A stretch of DNA of 64,000 bases from Glutamicibacter arilaitensis Re117 (GTDB lineage Bacteria > Actinomycetota > Actinomycetes > Actinomycetales > Micrococcaceae): the NCBI RefSeq assembly GCF_000197735.1, contig NC_014550.1, positions 186,001-250,000 on the forward strand. The letters run 5' to 3'. Of the stretch, positions 15,959-24,820 are shown one piece after another; the first letter of the stretch is position 1, and every line of letters begins with the position of its first letter. The position numbers and the translations under genes were made by a program. The notes beneath the pieces are model-generated. The model saw only the letters and a list, made by a program, of their open reading frames with translations, ran no database searches and was not told the DNA's origin.

Positions 15959-17263
15959 ATGTTATCCGAAACCCGAGGTGCGCAGATCCTGGCGCTGGCC
16001 GCCACCACCGCCTTGCTAGCCACCGGCTGCGCCGCTGGCGCAGGCGGAGGTGAAGGTGAGAAGCCGGCCGATGGAAAGACCACCATCACCTGGTGGCACA
16101 ACTCCAACAACGGAGATGGCAAGGCCTATTACGGGAAGGTCGCCGCCGACTTCGAAGCCGCCCATGAAGGGGTGGACGTTGAAGTCAACGCCATGCAGCA
16201 CGAGGACATGCTCACCAAGCTCGATGCAGCTTTCCAGAGCGGCGATGCCCCGGATGTCTACATGGAACGCGGCGGCGGAGAGCTGGCAGCTCACGTGGCC
16301 GCCGGACTGACCAAGGACCTGACCGAAGCGGCATCCGAGGAGATCGCCTTCCTCGGCGAGAACGCCGGCGGCTGGCAGCTGGAGGGCAAGACCTACGCCT
16401 TGCCATTCTCGCTGGGCGGGGCGGGGTTCTGGTACAACAAGGCACTGTTCAAGGAAGCCGGCATCGACAAGGCTCCACAGACCTTCAGTGAGCTCATTGA
16501 CGCTACCGAAAAGCTGAAGAAGGCCGGCATTGATCCGATTTCAGTTGGTGCAGGCGACAAGTGGCCAGCAGCGCACTACTGGTACTACGCCGCGGTGCGC
16601 GAATGCTCGCAGCAGACCATGGCTGACTCCATCGCCAACCTGGACTTCAGCGACCAGTGCTTCACCAAGGCAGGCGAAGACGTGGACAAGCTGATCAAGG
16701 CCGAGCCATTCAACCCCGGATTCCTCTCCACCCCGGCGCAGTCCGGACCGACCTCCGCCTCCGGCCTGCTGGCCACCGGCAAGGTCGCCATGGAACTGGC
16801 CGGCCACTGGGAGCCAGGCGTCATGCAGGGCCTGACTGAAGATGGCAAGGGCATGGGCGATGACACCGGCTGGTTCCCATTCCCGGAAATTGAAGGCGGC
16901 CAGGGAGACCCTGCTGCCCAGCTCGGCGGCGGCGACGCGTGGGCCGTATCGGAGGGCGCACCGGATGCAGCAGTGGACTTCGTGAAGTACATGCTCTCCG
17001 ACGAGGTCCAGCGTGGCTTCGCCGAATTGGACATGGGCCTTCCAACCAACCCTGCGGCCAAGGGCGCCATCTCGGATCCTGCCCTGGCTTCGCTGATGGA
17101 CGTGCGCGATAAGGCCCCATACTTCCAGCTGTACTTCGACACCGCCTTCGGCGCTTCCATCGGCGGCGCGATGAATGACGAGATTGCCCTGCTCTTCGCC
17201 GGCCAGTCCGACGCCCAGAAGATCGTCGACGCCAGCCAAGATGCCGCTGACCTGGAGAAGTGA
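15959..17263 (+). CDS. Sugar ABC transporter substrate-binding lipoprotein
   Basis: A 434-residue exported lipoprotein of the family-1 sugar-binding proteins (MalE/UgpB-like). The ATG at 15959 has GAGGAG upstream. The signal peptide ends in the lipobox LLATGC. The mature part starts with a Gly/Glu-rich linker and then ITWWHNSNNGDGKAYY, and has the typical DVYMERGGGELAAHVAAG and GLLATGKVAMELAGHWEPG segments. It would capture a beta-glucoside or oligosaccharide outside the cell and deliver it to the two permeases. No ATPase gene is in the operon; as in many actinobacteria a shared MsiK-type ATPase is probably supplied from elsewhere. Confidence 0.92.
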   Translation: MLSETRGAQILALAATTALLATGCAAGAGGGEGEKPADGKTTITWWHNSNNGDGKAYYGKVAADFEAAHEGVDVEVNAMQHEDMLTKLDAAFQSGDAPDVYMERGGGELAAHVAAGLTKDLTEAASEEIAFLGENAGGWQLEGKTYALPFSLGGAGFWYNKALFKEAGIDKAPQTFSELIDATEKLKKAGIDPISVGAGDKWPAAHYWYYAAVRECSQQTMADSIANLDFSDQCFTKAGEDVDKLIKAEPFNPGFLSTPAQSGPTSASGLLATGKVAMELAGHWEPGVMQGLTEDGKGMGDDTGWFPFPEIEGGQGDPAAQLGGGDAWAVSEGAPDAAVDFVKYMLSDEVQRGFAELDMGLPTNPAAKGAISDPALASLMDVRDKAPYFQLYFDTAFGASIGGAMNDEIALLFAGQSDAQKIVDASQDAADLEK

Positions 17264-17271
17264 TCCCCACC

Positions 17272-18312
17272 GTGGCCCAAGAAGTAACCTACGCAGCTGA
17301 CGCATCAGCACGCGGCACAAGCGAGCTGCCGGAGCGTGAACGCGCCAAGGCGGATGCGCGGCAACCGCAAAAGGGCGCGAAGCGCCCACGCAAGCCGGCA
17401 GATAAGCGCAAGAACCTGGAGATCTTCTTCTTCGTGTCTCCAGCGCTGCTGCTGATCGCGGTCTTCATGCTCGTACCCATCATCCAGGCCGTGCGCTTCT
17501 CGGTGTACAACTGGAAGGGCTTCGGCCCGCTGGTGGACTTCGTGGGCCTCAAGAACTACGTGCGGGTGCTGGGCAATGAGGTGTTCACCGATGCGCTGGT
17601 CCACAACCTGATCATCATCGGCGGCTCCATTGCCCTGCAGCTGCCCATAGGGTTGGGCATCGCGCTGCTGCTGAACCGGAAGATGAAGATCCAGTCCCTG
17701 CTGCGCACCATCATTTTCGTGCCCTATGTGCTCTCCGAAGCGATTGCCGGCGTTGTCTGGTTCCAGTTGCTGCAGCCGCAGTACGGTGTCATCGACACCA
17801 TCATGAACAAGCTCGGGATCGACGGGCCGGCCCAAGGGTGGCTGGGCACTCCGGAGCTGGCCTTGTGGACGGTGCTGGCGGTATTGACCTGGAAGTACTT
17901 GGGCCTAGCAGTGATCCTGTTCCTCGCCGGGCTGCAGGGCGTGCCCTCCGAGCTCTACGAAGCAGCCGAAATCGACGGGGCCTCCTGGTGGCAGATCCAG
18001 CGCAAGATCACCATCCCGCTGCTGGGTCCCACGCTGCGCACCTGGGGGTTCTTGTCCATGATCGGCTCGCTGCAGCTGTTCGACATGGTCTGGATCCTCA
18101 CCGGCGGCGGCCCGGCCAACGCCACGACCACGATGGCCACCTTCCTGGTTTCGGAAGGGACCAAGCGCCAGAACTTCGGCATTGCCGCGGCCGCCTCGGT
18201 CATCTTGTTCGTCGTCGCCCTGGTCCTGGCCATTTCCTACCAGCAGTTCATCCTCAAGCGGGATACGCAGCCAGATGACGAGCGCCCGAAGCAGAAGAAG
18301 GTCAAAGCATGA
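17272..18312 (+). CDS. Sugar ABC transporter permease (MalF type)
   Basis: An inner-membrane permease of about 346 residues, with a long basic cytoplasmic N-terminus (about 50 residues) and six membrane helices. The EAA loop that docks the ATPase is seen in ELYEAAEIDGASWWQIQRKITIPLLGPT. The start is ambiguous: a GTG at 17260 overlaps the upstream stop but has no space for a ribosome site, while the GTG at 17272 lies 14 bp after GGAG; the second is used. It forms a heterodimer with the next gene product. Confidence 0.9.
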   Translation: MAQEVTYAADASARGTSELPERERAKADARQPQKGAKRPRKPADKRKNLEIFFFVSPALLLIAVFMLVPIIQAVRFSVYNWKGFGPLVDFVGLKNYVRVLGNEVFTDALVHNLIIIGGSIALQLPIGLGIALLLNRKMKIQSLLRTIIFVPYVLSEAIAGVVWFQLLQPQYGVIDTIMNKLGIDGPAQGWLGTPELALWTVLAVLTWKYLGLAVILFLAGLQGVPSELYEAAEIDGASWWQIQRKITIPLLGPTLRTWGFLSMIGSLQLFDMVWILTGGGPANATTTMATFLVSEGTKRQNFGIAAAASVILFVVALVLAISYQQFILKRDTQPDDERPKQKKVKA

Positions 18313-19196
18313 GCGCCAGCTTAGCCACCCGCCCGCAGCACACCCCCGCCCAGGCAAAACGCGCCAAGAAGCGCAATGGCAGTCAGGGCAGAAATGTCCT
18401 GGTCTACGCCATCGCCCTAGCAGTCGTGGCGATCACCCTGGGGCCAGTCCTCTACGGAGTGCTGGGGGGATTCCGCACCAATGCGCAGCTGGCCGAGAAC
18501 CCCGCAGGGCTTCCCGCACCGTGGGTGCTGGATAACTACGCAGGGGTACTTAAGAACCCGGACTTCTGGCAGTACGCGCTGAACTCCACGATGATCGCGG
18601 TGATCACCACCGTGGTGGTTGTGGTCTTCGGAATCATGGCCGCCTATCCACTGGCCCGCTACCAGTTCCGCCTGCGTGAACCGATCTTCATGGTCTTCGT
18701 GCTCGGCCTGCTGTTCCCGGCGACCGTGGCGATCGTTCCGCTGTTCATCCTGATCTCCCGCGACCTGAACATGGGCAACACCTGGTGGGGCGTCGCCCTG
18801 CCCCAGGCCGCCTTCGCGCTGCCGATGACCGTCGTGATCCTGCGCCCCTTCCTGATGGCGCTGCCCCAGGAACTGGAAGAAGCCGCCCAGCTCGATGGCG
18901 CAAGCCGCATCGGCTTCTTCTGGAAGATCCTGCTGCCGCTGTCCGGACCGGGAATGGTCACCGTCGGCGTGCTGGCCTTCGTCGGCTCGTGGAACGCCTA
19001 CCTGCTGCCGCTGCTTTTGCTGCAGGGGGACATGCGCACCTTGCCGCTGGGCGTGGCCGACTACTCCAGCGAGCACTCGGCCGATACCGCCGGCGTCTTC
19101 GCGTTCACCGCACTGGCGATGATCCCGGCGCTGATCTTCTTCCTCGCCATGCAAAAGCGCATCGTCAACGGACTGCAGGGCGCAGTCAAGGGCTGA
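18309..19196 (+). CDS. Sugar ABC transporter permease (MalG type)
   Basis: A 295-residue inner-membrane permease with six helices and the EAA motif ELEEAAQLDGASRIGFFWKILLPLSGPG. The ATG overlaps the stop of the MalF-type gene by 4 bp. The C-terminal AMQKRIVNGLQGAVKG is typical of MalG-like proteins. A 47-bp gap leads to the glucosidase gene. Confidence 0.92.
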   Translation: MSASLATRPQHTPAQAKRAKKRNGSQGRNVLVYAIALAVVAITLGPVLYGVLGGFRTNAQLAENPAGLPAPWVLDNYAGVLKNPDFWQYALNSTMIAVITTVVVVVFGIMAAYPLARYQFRLREPIFMVFVLGLLFPATVAIVPLFILISRDLNMGNTWWGVALPQAAFALPMTVVILRPFLMALPQELEEAAQLDGASRIGFFWKILLPLSGPGMVTVGVLAFVGSWNAYLLPLLLLQGDMRTLPLGVADYSSEHSADTAGVFAFTALAMIPALIFFLAMQKRIVNGLQGAVKG

Positions 19197-19243
19197 TCCG
19201 GCCCGCCTGAAGCACTAGACAACTTTGAAGACAAGGAACAGCC

Positions 19244-21574
19244 ATGAAAACCGTCGAGCAAACCTGGCACGACACCTCCCTTCCTGCCGAACAGCGCATC
19301 GCCGCGCTCATGGAGGAAATGACCCTGGAAGAAAAAGCCGGGCAGCTGGGCTCATTCTGGATCCGCCCGGAGGACGAGAACCAGGACGGTGAAAGCAATG
19401 TCGCGCCGATGGCCGATACCTTCGCCGGCGGCCCCAGCTTCGAAACCGCCATCAAGGACGGCCTGGGGCATATCACCCGCGCCTTCGGCACCGTCCCGCT
19501 GACTCCGGCCGAGGGCCGTGAACGCCTCGTGGAGCTCCAAGAACAGGTCATTGCCGCAAACCGGCTGGGCATCCCGGCCATTGCCCACGAGGAATGCCTC
19601 ACCGGCTTCACCACCCTGGGCGCTACCTGCTACCCGGCATCCATCGCCTGGGGCGCCACCTTCAATCCGGATCTCATCGGCTCCATGGCCCAGCGCATCG
19701 GAGCCGATATGCTCAAGATGGGCGTGCACCAAGGCCTGTCCCCGGTCCTGGACGTCACCCGGGACTACCGCTGGGGCCGGGTGGAAGAAACCATGGGCGA
19801 GGACCCGCACCTAGTGGGCGAACTGGCCGTGGCCTACGTGCGCGGATTGCAGGATTCCGGGGTGCACGCCACCTTGAAGCACTTCGCCGGCTATGCCGCC
19901 TCCCAAGCAGGACGCAACCACGCACCAGTCTCCATGGGTCCGCGGGCGCTGGAAGATACCGTCTTCCCGCCATTTGAACGCGCCGTGCGCGAAGCCGGCG
20001 TGAAATCCGTGATGAATTCCTATGCCGACGTGGACGGCGAAGCGCCAGCTGGCAGCCACCGCCTGCTCACCGAGGTGCTGCGCGGCCGCTGGGGCTTTAA
20101 CGGCACCGTCGTAGCGGACTACTGGTCGGTCAGCTTCCTGCACAGCATGCATGAAGTAGCTGAAGACGAGGACGCGGCAGGACTGCTGTCCTTGGAAGCG
20201 GGCATGGATGTAGAGCTTCCCGAGACCACCGCCTTCGCCAACCTCGCCCGGGCCGTACGCTCCGGAGCCCTCGACCAAGAAGTCCTGGACACCGCGGTGC
20301 GCCGCGTGCTGGCCCAGAAGCTGCAGATGGGCCTGCTGGATCCTGACTGGAACCCGCGCAAGGCCTGGCTGGGCGAAGACGTGGAACTGGACTCGGCCGA
20401 TAACCGGGCCCATGCCCGCAAGATGGCCGAGGAATCGATCATCCTGCTGCGCAACGAGCAGATTCTTCCCCTGCGCAATCCTGCACGCCTGGCAGTTATC
20501 GGCCCCAGCGCCTCGCAGCCGCGCACCCACCTGGGATGCTATTCCTTCACCAACCACGTCTACTCGCGCTTCGCCGAGCAGCAGGACTATGGCGTGCCGA
20601 TGGTTTCGATCCTCGAGGCGCTGAAGCAGGAACCTGCGCTCGCCGGTTCGCAGATCGAGTACGCCCGCGGCGTGGACTTCACCGACCTGGATGATTCGGG
20701 CATCGATGAGGCCGTCGAAGCGGCCCGCAACGCCGAGGTCGCGGTAGTGACCGTCGGAGACCTGGCCGGCCTCTTCGGCCGGGGCACTTCAGGGGAAGGC
20801 TGCGATGTCGTTGATCTGAGCCTGCCCGGGCGCCAGGGCGAGCTGGTGGAAGCCGTGCTGGCTACCGGAACCCCGACCGTGCTGGTGATGGTGACCGGAC
20901 GCCCGTACTCGCTGGGCAAGTTCGCCGATCGAACCGCCGCCATCATCCAGTGCTTCATGCCTGGCGTAGAGGGTGGGCCGGCGCTGGCCGGCGTGCTGAC
21001 CGGAGACGTCAACCCCTCGGGCAAGCTGCCTGTGCAGATCCCGAACCATGTCGGCGGGCAGCCGGGCACCTACCTGGCCTCCAAGCTGGCATGGCATACC
21101 GAGGGCGTGACCAACCTGGATCCCCGCCCGCTGTACCCCTTCGGCTACGGAAGTTCCTACACCGGCTTCGAAATTTCCGAGCTGGAACTCTCGGAGAAGG
21201 AAATCGCCACCGACGGCACGATCCAGATCAGCGCCACCGTAGCCAATACCGGAGCGCGCGGCGGGGCTGAAGTGGTGCAGTTGTACTTGGGTGATGCGGT
21301 GTCGCAGGTGGTGCGTCCACGCCGCTGGTTGGCCGGTTTCGCCAAGGTGCAGCTGGAGGCGGGGGAGTCCAAGCGGGTCGCTTTCACGGTCCACGCGGAC
21401 CGCACCTCGTTTACCGGTCTGTCCGGAAAGCGGATTGTGGAACCGGGCAAGTTCACCGCGCTGGTGGGCTCCAGCAGCGAGGACCTCGCGGCGCGCGAGG
21501 ACTTCTGGATCACCGGCAAGGTGCGTGAAGTTGCAGAGGGCCGGGTGATGGACACCCCGGTGTCCATGTCCTAG
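19244..21574 (+). CDS. Glycoside hydrolase family 3 beta-glucosidase
   Basis: A 776-residue enzyme with the three-part GH3 architecture. The N-terminal (alpha/beta)8 domain holds the nucleophile Asp292 in GTVVADYWSVSFLH and the substrate-binding KHFAGYAASQAGRNHAP; the second domain follows MAEESIILLRNEQILPL; the C-terminal fibronectin III-like domain starts near GFEISELELSEKEIA. There is no signal peptide, so imported beta-glucosides or xylosides would be cleaved in the cytoplasm. Its place behind the ABC importer and under the LacI operator supports this role. It ends 3 bp from the convergent ABC-2 gene. Confidence 0.92.
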   Translation: MKTVEQTWHDTSLPAEQRIAALMEEMTLEEKAGQLGSFWIRPEDENQDGESNVAPMADTFAGGPSFETAIKDGLGHITRAFGTVPLTPAEGRERLVELQEQVIAANRLGIPAIAHEECLTGFTTLGATCYPASIAWGATFNPDLIGSMAQRIGADMLKMGVHQGLSPVLDVTRDYRWGRVEETMGEDPHLVGELAVAYVRGLQDSGVHATLKHFAGYAASQAGRNHAPVSMGPRALEDTVFPPFERAVREAGVKSVMNSYADVDGEAPAGSHRLLTEVLRGRWGFNGTVVADYWSVSFLHSMHEVAEDEDAAGLLSLEAGMDVELPETTAFANLARAVRSGALDQEVLDTAVRRVLAQKLQMGLLDPDWNPRKAWLGEDVELDSADNRAHARKMAEESIILLRNEQILPLRNPARLAVIGPSASQPRTHLGCYSFTNHVYSRFAEQQDYGVPMVSILEALKQEPALAGSQIEYARGVDFTDLDDSGIDEAVEAARNAEVAVVTVGDLAGLFGRGTSGEGCDVVDLSLPGRQGELVEAVLATGTPTVLVMVTGRPYSLGKFADRTAAIIQCFMPGVEGGPALAGVLTGDVNPSGKLPVQIPNHVGGQPGTYLASKLAWHTEGVTNLDPRPLYPFGYGSSYTGFEISELELSEKEIATDGTIQISATVANTGARGGAEVVQLYLGDAVSQVVRPRRWLAGFAKVQLEAGESKRVAFTVHADRTSFTGLSGKRIVEPGKFTALVGSSSEDLAAREDFWITGKVREVAEGRVMDTPVSMS

Positions 21575-21577
21575 CCG

Positions 21578-23086
21578 CTAGGCGGTTCGCCGGCGCAATG
21601 TCAGCGAGCCGATCAGCAGCGCGGCGGCAATCCATGCGGCGATAAGCAGCATGTTGATTGCCGTCGCCGAATCCGTGGTTCCGGCTGCGGCATCGGAGAG
21701 AGCATCGATGGCGGGGGACAGCGGAAGCCAGTCCCCAATGGCTTGCAGCGCTCCGGGCAGCTGTTCTCGGGGCAGGATGATGCCGGCCAGCAGGAACTGG
21801 GGGATGACCAGCGCCGGCATGAACTGCACCACCTGGAATTCGGTGTGCGCGAAGGCGCTTGCCATCAGGCCCAGGCTGATGCCCAGCAACGCATCGAGGG
21901 CGGCCACTGCGAAGAGCAGCCAGAGCTGGCCTTCGATATGCAAGCCGCAAACCCAGATCGCGAAGCTGACCGCGATGACCGTCTGCACGATGGCAACCAG
22001 AGTGAATGCCAGCGTGTAGCCGAAGATGAATTCCCCCTTGGCCATCGGCATGCTCAGCAGCCGTTCCAGGGTTCCGCTGCGCCGTTCGCGCAGCGTGGCG
22101 ATGCTGGTTACCAGGAACATGACCACGAATGGGAACAGCGCGATCATTGCCGGGCCGATGCGGCTGAAGGCATCGGTCTCGGTGAAAATCCATGCGATCA
22201 AACCGATCAGCAGGCTGGGCACCAGGAGCATCAGCGCGATAGTCCGCGGGTCGTGCATCACCTGGGCCAGGACCCGCCCGGCGGTGGCCAGTGTCCTGTT
22301 CATCGCTCTTCGCCTCCTGACGTTGCCCGATGCCTCGGCGCGGGCGCAGGCTGCGTTGGGCACCTGCTTGGTTCCGCCAGCGGCGATGAGGGAAACGAAA
22401 GCATCTTCGGGATTTTCCGCACCGGTTGATTCCATCAGCGCTGCCGGGGTCATCTGGCCCAGCAGCTTTCCCTCGCGCAGCAGCAGGATCTCATCGCAGC
22501 GCATGGCCTCGTCCATGACATGGCTGGAGACGACCAGGCACGAGCCGGTGGCCGCCAGCTGCGAGAACATTTTCCACAAATCCGCACGCAGCACCGGATC
22601 CAAACCCACGGTGGGTTCATCCAGGATCACGATTTCCGGGGATCCGAGCAGCGCGATGGCCAACGACACCCGGTTGCGCTGGCCGCCGGACAGGTCCCGG
22701 CCCAGGTGGCCAGCTTGGCCGGCCAGATCCGTGGTGTGCAGGACGCGGTCCACTTCAGCTGATGGCTGCCTGAGGATCTTGGCGAAATACGCGATATTCT
22801 GCCGGGTGCTCAAATCCTCGTAGATGCTCGCTGACTGGGTCATGTAGCCGACGCGGTTGCGCAAGGACTTGTGCCCCGCTGGTTTTCCGAGAACCGTGAC
22901 GGCTCCGTCGCTGGTTATCTGGTTGCCCACGATGCTGCGCAGCAAGGTGCTCTTGCCGCTGCCGCTGGGGCCGAGCAAGCCGATGATCCGTCCGGGCGAG
23001 AGCTGGAAGTCCACTTGGTCCAGGACCAATGACTTTCCACGTCTGACGTCGAGGCGCTGCACATCGACACAAGTCGATTTATTCAT
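21578..23086 (-). CDS. ABC-2 type exporter: ATPase and permease in one reading frame
   Basis: One open frame of about 502 codons. Residues 1-240 are an ABC ATPase: Walker A GLLGPSGSGKSTLL, Q-loop MTQSASIYEDLS, signature LSGGQRNRVSLA, Walker B IVILDEPTVGLDP. A poorly conserved, Arg-rich linker follows, then an ABC-2 permease (about 260-502) with six helices. The family normally has two genes. A strong internal signal, AGGAGG at 22313-22318 followed after 9 bp by ATG at 22303 (MNRTLATAG), shows that the permease can be started separately, so the product may be a fusion, a separate permease, or both. The first start at 23086 fits a leaderless transcript. Regulated with the TetR gene upstream; probably a drug or lipid efflux pump. 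Confidence 0.85.
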   Translation of the reverse strand: MNKSTCVDVQRLDVRRGKSLVLDQVDFQLSPGRIIGLLGPSGSGKSTLLRSIVGNQITSDGAVTVLGKPAGHKSLRNRVGYMTQSASIYEDLSTRQNIAYFAKILRQPSAEVDRVLHTTDLAGQAGHLGRDLSGGQRNRVSLAIALLGSPEIVILDEPTVGLDPVLRADLWKMFSQLAATGSCLVVSSHVMDEAMRCDEILLLREGKLLGQMTPAALMESTGAENPEDAFVSLIAAGGTKQVPNAACARAEASGNVRRRRAMNRTLATAGRVLAQVMHDPRTIALMLLVPSLLIGLIAWIFTETDAFSRIGPAMIALFPFVVMFLVTSIATLRERRSGTLERLLSMPMAKGEFIFGYTLAFTLVAIVQTVIAVSFAIWVCGLHIEGQLWLLFAVAALDALLGISLGLMASAFAHTEFQVVQFMPALVIPQFLLAGIILPREQLPGALQAIGDWLPLSPAIDALSDAAAGTTDSATAINMLLIAAWIAAALLIGSLTLRRRTA

Positions 23087-23096
23087 CACATAATGA

Positions 23097-23125
23097 ATTA
23101 GAGGCTCATGCCGGCGGCATGTCAA
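23097..23125 (-). promoter_or_regulatory. Promoter of the ABC-2 exporter, overlapping the end of the TetR gene
   Basis: On the minus strand TTGACA (23120-23125) and TCTAAT (23097-23102) are spaced 17 bp. Transcription would begin about 7 bp downstream, at the GTG/ATG (23089/23086) that starts the exporter frame, giving a leaderless mRNA. The -35 box overlaps the stop codon of the TetR gene. Confidence 0.7.
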
Positions 23126-23760
23126 TGGTTCAGCGCAGGCAATTCTCCGGTCAGGTAGCGCTGGATGGTGGGAGCCACCAGTTCGATAACCTGCTGGTCC
23201 TCCATGGAAACCAAAGGCTCCAAGTCAATGATGTAGCGTGAGACAATTAGGCCGATAATCTGGCTGGCCACCAAGGCCACCCGCTGCTCGGCCTGTTCTT
23301 GAGGCAGGCGCGAGCCCAAGCGCGAGAAGATCTGTTCATGCAGGAAAGGGCGGAGCATGTTCGTTGCCCTGCTGCTGGAGATCAACCCCCGGACCATCGC
23401 CGTCGCCGCGGTACGGAAGGCCGGCTTGCGCCAGGTATCGAGCAAGGCGCGCGTCAGCGCCTCACCCATCTGATCCAGCGGCGCCGATGCCGCCTCGGCG
23501 ATGATTCGTCCGGGGTTGATGGGGATGTGCATGCTCTGGACAAACAGGTCGCTCTTGTCCTTGAAATAATGGTGCACCAGCGCAGGATCGACACCGGCCC
23601 GGCGCGCAACCGAGCGTAGGCTGGCCGCTTCATACCCGACGTGGGCGAACTCCTTGGACGCGGCCTTGAGGATCATCGTTTTTGCGGCACCAGCGGTGCT
23701 GCCCTTGGGGCGTCCGCGTTTCCGTGCGCTAGGGACCTCGGCGGGTGCTTTCTCGTTCAC
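23122..23760 (-). CDS. TetR family transcriptional regulator
   Basis: A 212-residue regulator. The basic N-terminal tail (ARKRGRPKGSTAGAAK) precedes the HTH: ILKAASKEFAHVGYEAASLRSVARRAGVDPALVHHYFKDKSDLF. The C-terminal part is an all-helical ligand/dimer domain of the TetR_C type linked with drug efflux. It lies directly upstream of the ABC-2 exporter in the same orientation and most likely controls it. Confidence 0.9.
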   Translation of the reverse strand: MNEKAPAEVPSARKRGRPKGSTAGAAKTMILKAASKEFAHVGYEAASLRSVARRAGVDPALVHHYFKDKSDLFVQSMHIPINPGRIIAEAASAPLDQMGEALTRALLDTWRKPAFRTAATAMVRGLISSSRATNMLRPFLHEQIFSRLGSRLPQEQAEQRVALVASQIIGLIVSRYIIDLEPLVSMEDQQVIELVAPTIQRYLTGELPALNH

Positions 23761-23796
23761 AATTTCAGCATACGTCTGGAATCATGCTTCAACGCC

Positions 23797-23823
23797 GAAG
23801 GCCGGGCACAAAGCCCGGCCTTC
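23797..23823. terminator. Hairpin between the HAD phosphatase and TetR genes
   Basis: AAGGCCGGGC and GCCCGGCCTT are exact complements around the loop ACAAA. On the minus strand it lies upstream of the TetR start and just after the HAD gene, whose transcription it probably ends. Confidence 0.8.
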
Positions 23824-23839
23824 GCTGCTGCGTTGGGTG

Positions 23840-24682
23840 CTACTTCTTGGCTGCAGGAGTTTCGGCCGCAGCCGCGCCCTTGGCAAGTTCCGCATGCAGG
23901 TTCGCCACCGAGGGGAACTGCAGGTCTGGACGGAACGGGAAGGCATCCATGTCTTCGCGGGCGGTGATGCCGGTGTAGACCAGCGCGGTCAGCAACCCGG
24001 CTTCCATGCCAGCGACGATGTCGGTATCCATGCGGTCCCCGATCATCGCGGTGGTTTCGGAGTGCGCATCGATGCGGTTCAGGGCAGAACGGAACATCAT
24101 CGGGTTTGGCTTGCCCACCACGTACGGATCGCGGTTGGTGGCACGCGTGATCAGGGCCGCGATGGCACCGGTAGCAGGCATGATGCCCTCGGTGGATGGG
24201 CCGGTCGCGTCGGGGTTGGTCGCGATGAACTTCGCGCCGCCCTCGATCAGGCGAATGGCCTTGGTGATGGCTTCAAAAGAGTAGGTGCGGGTTTCGCCCA
24301 GCACCACGTAGTCCGGGTTCTGGTCGGTCATGATGAATCCTGCATCGTGCAGTGCAGTGGTCAGGCCGGCTTCACCGATGACGAAGGTGCGGCCGCCTGG
24401 ACGCTGGCGAGCCAGGAATTCTGCGGTGGCCATGGCCGAGGTCCAGATGTTTTCTTCTGGAACGTCAAGGCCCGAGGCCAGCAGGCGTGCACGCAAGTCG
24501 CGCGGGGTGTAGATGGAGTTATTGGTCAGAACCAGGAAACGCAGGTTGTTCTCGCGCCAGTAGTTCAGCAACTCGGCAGCGCCCTTGATGGCCTGGTTCT
24601 CGTGAACCAGAACACCATCCATGTCAGTGAGCCAGCATTTGATGTCGTGGACTGTACGCGTACCGCGGATTGATGTAGTCAC
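23840..24682 (-). CDS. HAD-IIA family phosphatase (NagD-like)
   Basis: A 280-residue phosphatase. The GTG at 24682 is chosen because GGGAGGA lies upstream and HAD motif I follows shortly (CWLTDMDGVLVHENQ, nucleophile Asp). Motif II is VLTNNS, motif III and IV are in KPNPMMF and MIGDRMDTDIVAGMEAG. The cap domain type (IIA) matches NagD and 4-nitrophenylphosphatase-like enzymes acting on phosphorylated sugars or nucleotides; the true substrate is unknown. A longer reading frame upstream overlaps the divergent methyltransferase and is not real. Confidence 0.9.
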   Translation of the reverse strand: MTTSIRGTRTVHDIKCWLTDMDGVLVHENQAIKGAAELLNYWRENNLRFLVLTNNSIYTPRDLRARLLASGLDVPEENIWTSAMATAEFLARQRPGGRTFVIGEAGLTTALHDAGFIMTDQNPDYVVLGETRTYSFEAITKAIRLIEGGAKFIATNPDATGPSTEGIMPATGAIAALITRATNRDPYVVGKPNPMMFRSALNRIDAHSETTAMIGDRMDTDIVAGMEAGLLTALVYTGITAREDMDAFPFRPDLQFPSVANLHAELAKGAAAAETPAAKK

Positions 24683-24820
24683 GAGATGTGGATCCTCCCT
24701 AGTGATTGTGTGGTGGGACCTGTCGACGCTGAAAGTTTCCCGTTCTATTAAGAGATTACACAGGCTCACCCGAATGCGCCGTGAACAAGGGCATGAATAT
24801 AACGAACTAGGCTTAATACC

